15,871 bases of DNA from the NCBI GenBank assembly GCA_035295665.1, contig DATGIQ010000429.1:1-15871 (forward strand). Direction: 5' to 3'. Of this stretch, positions 13,290-15,871 are shown piece by piece. The position numbers and the translations under genes are program-made. Position 1 is the first letter of the stretch. Every line of letters starts with the position of its first letter. The stretch is from DATGIQ01 sp035295665. Lineage in GTDB: Bacteria > Planctomycetota > Planctomycetia > Gemmatales > Gemmataceae. Under the pieces are notes generated by a model that made no database searches, was not told where the DNA came from, and saw nothing but the letters and a program-made list of their open reading frames with translations.

Positions 13290-15413
13290 ATGAAATGCCG
13301 CACTTGCTGTTCGCTCGCCGGGGTGTTGTTGGCAATGGGACCACTGCTGTTCCAGGCGGCCTTGGGTGCGCCGAACCAGGACGCCTCGTGGCCACCGGCG
13401 GTCGAACAAGCGTTCGGCAAAGCCGGCATGAACCGGCCTCAACTGGAAAAGGCTCTGAACGATACGCCGTCGGACCAACGGCCAGGGATGATCTTTCTGA
13501 TCACCAACATGCCGGATAAGGATTTGCTCACGCTCAAGGCCGATTTTCTCCGGGAGAACGTCCAACTGGCCTACGAAGCCCGCCGGCAGGTCGCATGGGG
13601 CCCGAAGATCCCCGATGCGATCTTTCTCAACGAGGTCCTCCCCTATGCCAATGTCGACGAGGAGCGCGACGCCTGGCGGCGGGAACTCTATGATTTGTGC
13701 ATGCCCTTAATCAAGGATTGCAAAACGCCGAGTGAAGCAACGCAGCTCCTGAATGTCCAGGTTTTCGAGAAGCTGAAGGTTCGCTACTCAACGCAGCGCA
13801 AGAAACCGCACCAGAGCCCCAAGGAAACGATCGCCCAGGGGCGGGCATCGTGCACTGGCTTGTCCATCTTGCTGGCCGACGCTTGCCGAAGCGTGGCCAT
13901 TCCTGCACGGCTGGTGGGCACGCCGCGGTGGGTGGACCAGAGCGGCAATCATACCTGGGTCGAAATCTGGGACCAAGGCTGGCACTTCACCGGTGCCTGC
14001 GAGCAAGACAAGGAAGGCCTTGATCGCGGCTGGTTTACGGGCAAAGCTGGCCAGGCGAAGAAGGATGTCCCCGAACATGCCATCTACGCTGCCAGTTTCC
14101 AAAAGACCGCCGTCCCATTCCCCCTTGTATGGGCGCCAGGAAAGCAGGAGGTCTCCGCCGAAAACGTGACGGATCGCTATGCCCGTAAACAAGCCCCCAC
14201 GGAGCCGGCGCCCAAACCATCGGCCCCCAGCGACGAGCAGGTCCGGCTCATCGAACAAGCGGCACGGGCGTTCTTCACCGCAACACCGGAGCAGCAGGCC
14301 AAGTGGGAGTTTGATGCGAAGTTGGATCAACTCCTGGTTGATCACGAGGCGTCCTTTCGCTCGGCGGTCTGGAAAGCCTTTCAGACCGCGCCGATCCACG
14401 CGGGTATGAGAAAGGATTTTGACGCCAACCAGGTGCGCTACAAGGATTACCTCAGTGCCTACACCGTGCGGGAAGTCGGCAAGCGGCCGGAGAAAGGTTG
14501 GCCGTTGTTCATCGCCATGCACGGCGGCGGCAACGTACCGACGAAGGTCAACGATGATCAATGGAAGCGGATGCAATCGTACTACAAGGACCAGCCCTCG
14601 GTCGAAGGCTACAAATACCTCGCTTTGCGGGCACCCAATGACACCTGGAATGGGTTCTATGATGAATATGTGCCGCCCTTGGTGATCCATCTCATTCGGC
14701 AGTTCTTGCTGTTTGGCGATGTCGATCCCGATAAGGTGTTCCTCATGGGCTATTCCCATGGGGGTTATGGAGCGTTCTACATCGGGCCCAAGATCCCGGA
14801 TCGGTTTGCGGCCATTCACGCCAGTGCCGCGGCCCCGACCGACGGCACGATCTCGCCCTTATGCCTGCGCAACACACGGTTCACGTTCATGGTTGGCGAG
14901 AACGACACGGCCTATGGCCGCCGCGAACGCTGTGAAAAGTTTAACCAGGAAATTCAACGGCTCCAGCACGAAGAGGGCGGTGGCTATCCGGTGGCATTCG
15001 AGTTCAAGCAAGGCTTTGGCCACGGTGGCTTGCCGGATCGAGACAAGATCAAGGAAATGTATGGGTTTACGCGCAACGTGACGCCGCGCCATATCACCTG
15101 GGAATTGACCGATCCTGTCATCACGAATCACTTCTGGCTGGCGGTCGCCCAACCGGAGAAAGGCCAACGCATGGACGCCCGCCTTCAAGGCAACGAAGTA
15201 ATCCTTGCGACGCGCCATGCCAAGGAGTTCGACCTCACTCTGGATGGCCGGATGATTGCTCTGGACAAACCACTGCGAATTGCCCTGAATGGCATTACGC
15301 AGACTGTTACCGTGAAGCCGAAGCTGCGGACGCTCTGCCAGTCAATGCTGCAACGCGGCGATCCGGAATTGGCCTGGACCTGCGAAATCCATTTGCAAGC
15401 CGCGTCGCCATGA
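13290..15413 (+). CDS. Exported transglutaminase-like / alpha-beta hydrolase fusion protein
   Basis: 707 aa from ATG 13290, preferred over TTG 13266 because GGGAG lies 10 nt upstream and a signal peptide (1-27) follows at once. Residues about 90-270 are a transglutaminase-like thiol domain: Cys188 in GRASCTGLS and His221 in NHTWVEIWD, followed by GACEQD and a conserved RGWF. A Pro/Ala-rich linker (about 300-315) leads to an esterase domain (about 395-610). Its features are the oxyanion-type MHGGGN (410-415), nucleophile Ser489 in GYSHGGYGA, acid Asp539 in VGENDTAYG and His578 in GFGHGG. A beta-rich C-terminal domain ends the protein. Both active sites look complete. Substrates are unknown; cutting or modifying peptides or ester-linked polymers outside the cell is plausible. 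It starts 103 bp after the propeller gene, so a shared transcript is possible. Confidence 0.85.
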   Translation: MKCRTCCSLAGVLLAMGPLLFQAALGAPNQDASWPPAVEQAFGKAGMNRPQLEKALNDTPSDQRPGMIFLITNMPDKDLLTLKADFLRENVQLAYEARRQVAWGPKIPDAIFLNEVLPYANVDEERDAWRRELYDLCMPLIKDCKTPSEATQLLNVQVFEKLKVRYSTQRKKPHQSPKETIAQGRASCTGLSILLADACRSVAIPARLVGTPRWVDQSGNHTWVEIWDQGWHFTGACEQDKEGLDRGWFTGKAGQAKKDVPEHAIYAASFQKTAVPFPLVWAPGKQEVSAENVTDRYARKQAPTEPAPKPSAPSDEQVRLIEQAARAFFTATPEQQAKWEFDAKLDQLLVDHEASFRSAVWKAFQTAPIHAGMRKDFDANQVRYKDYLSAYTVREVGKRPEKGWPLFIAMHGGGNVPTKVNDDQWKRMQSYYKDQPSVEGYKYLALRAPNDTWNGFYDEYVPPLVIHLIRQFLLFGDVDPDKVFLMGYSHGGYGAFYIGPKIPDRFAAIHASAAAPTDGTISPLCLRNTRFTFMVGENDTAYGRRERCEKFNQEIQRLQHEEGGGYPVAFEFKQGFGHGGLPDRDKIKEMYGFTRNVTPRHITWELTDPVITNHFWLAVAQPEKGQRMDARLQGNEVILATRHAKEFDLTLDGRMIALDKPLRIALNGITQTVTVKPKLRTLCQSMLQRGDPELAWTCEIHLQAASP

Positions 15414-15522
15414 CCCGGCCTTACGGCATCAACGGCGCCAGCCAAATGGGAACGGAACAGGTTCTTGGTCCAGCAGGATGCTACCCGGTTGAAAAGCTAG
15501 TTCTTGAGGTCGACGAAAGCGA

Positions 15523-15870
15523 TCACCGCATCATGCCGGCCAGACGTCGATGCTCCGCCGCCTTCGCCGGCTGGTTGCGCCGATCATAGTAATCCGCCAA
15601 CGCCAGGTGCGACGGAGCATGGCCGGGATGGTTTTGGACGTTGGTCAAGAGCCAGCGCAGCCCTTCTTGTTCGTCGCCGAAGCGGAGAAAAATCTCGGCA
15701 ATCTGGCAGCGCAGGGCCGGGTCCTCGGGAGTGGCCTGGCAGCGCTGGGTGAGGAGCGCCAACTCCGCGCGGGCTTTTTTCGCTTGCTGCATCCGTTCCT
15801 GGCAAGCTTCCGCCTCGGCTGTCCTGCCCTCCTTGTTCAGGTAGAGGTACAGCGTGTAATTGGCGTCACG
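15523..15870 (-). CDS. TPR-repeat protein, 3' end only
   Basis: The - strand frame is open from the right edge of the window to the stop at 15525-15523, giving the last 115 residues of a longer protein. At least two tetratricopeptide-like units are visible: PALRCQIAEIFLRFGDEQEGLRW (split by the W-L-L helix) and PSHLALADYYDRRNQPAKAAEH, each with the A/G-x-x-Y/F and P-x-x-A spacing. A charged helix rich in Ala, Glu and Arg precedes them. TPR units mediate protein contacts; the function of the whole protein cannot be told. It converges on the hydrolase gene, and the 109 bp between them show no clear terminator hairpin. Confidence 0.75.
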   Translation of the reverse strand, partial: RDANYTLYLYLNKEGRTAEAEACQERMQQAKKARAELALLTQRCQATPEDPALRCQIAEIFLRFGDEQEGLRWLLTNVQNHPGHAPSHLALADYYDRRNQPAKAAEHRRLAGMMR

Positions 15871-15871
15871 T

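Noticed and set aside
13788..14819. 343-codon - strand ORF
   Set aside because: Lies opposite the hydrolase gene with its intact catalytic motifs; no domain of its own.
15414..15522. Terminator between the convergent hydrolase and TPR genes
   Set aside because: No GC-rich hairpin followed by a T-run could be found by eye.

Overview
The window looks like a chromosomal stretch from a planctomycete, most likely Gemmataceae-like. This rests on four things seen together: a short ECF sigma factor next to a membrane Ser/Thr kinase with WD40 repeats, a secreted propeller protein carrying the N-terminal LEGRLAPA-type motif, a WxPGxW-repeat envelope protein, and moderately high GC. The taxonomic call is inference. 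No tRNA, rRNA, CRISPR array or complete insertion sequence was seen.

Region 1 (3-3707, + strand) is a thiol-redox operon. It starts with the 3' part of a thioredoxin/NHL-propeller protein (NHLRC2-like, CCINC motif). Three bases later comes a full-length DsbD-type thiol:disulfide transporter. The DsbD reading frame meets TGA at 3366-3368, exactly where the first cysteine of the C-terminal thioredoxin CxxC should be. The same frame then stays open for 112 codons of good thioredoxin sequence. A 7-bp hairpin with a G-containing loop follows at the right distance. The best reading is one selenoprotein (Sec653, U-T-N-C) of 765 aa with a bacterial SECIS element. This is the most interesting item in the window.

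Region 2 (3708-6151) holds a convergent, N-terminally short dCTP deaminase-like gene on the - strand, a divergent intergenic region with an inverted repeat, a WxPGxW-repeat exported protein, and about 430 bp of mostly silent DNA with one possible tiny secreted ORF.

Region 3 (6152-10328, - strand) is a two-gene signalling operon. An ECF sigma factor is followed by an 1185-aa protein that fuses an anti-sigma-like HxxxCxxC zinc motif, a Ser/Thr kinase, one membrane helix and a WD40 domain. The kinase carries an in-frame insertion made of palindromic and heptamer-repeat DNA. Upstream of the sigma gene lies a 176-bp segment bounded by roughly 20-bp inverted repeats.

Region 4 (10329-15871) has two + strand genes for exported proteins: a BNR/Asp-box propeller protein and a transglutaminase-like plus alpha/beta-hydrolase fusion. 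The 3' end of a TPR protein gene lies on the - strand at the right edge. Regions 3 and 4 face away from each other, so the sigma/kinase pair and the propeller gene share a divergent regulatory region.
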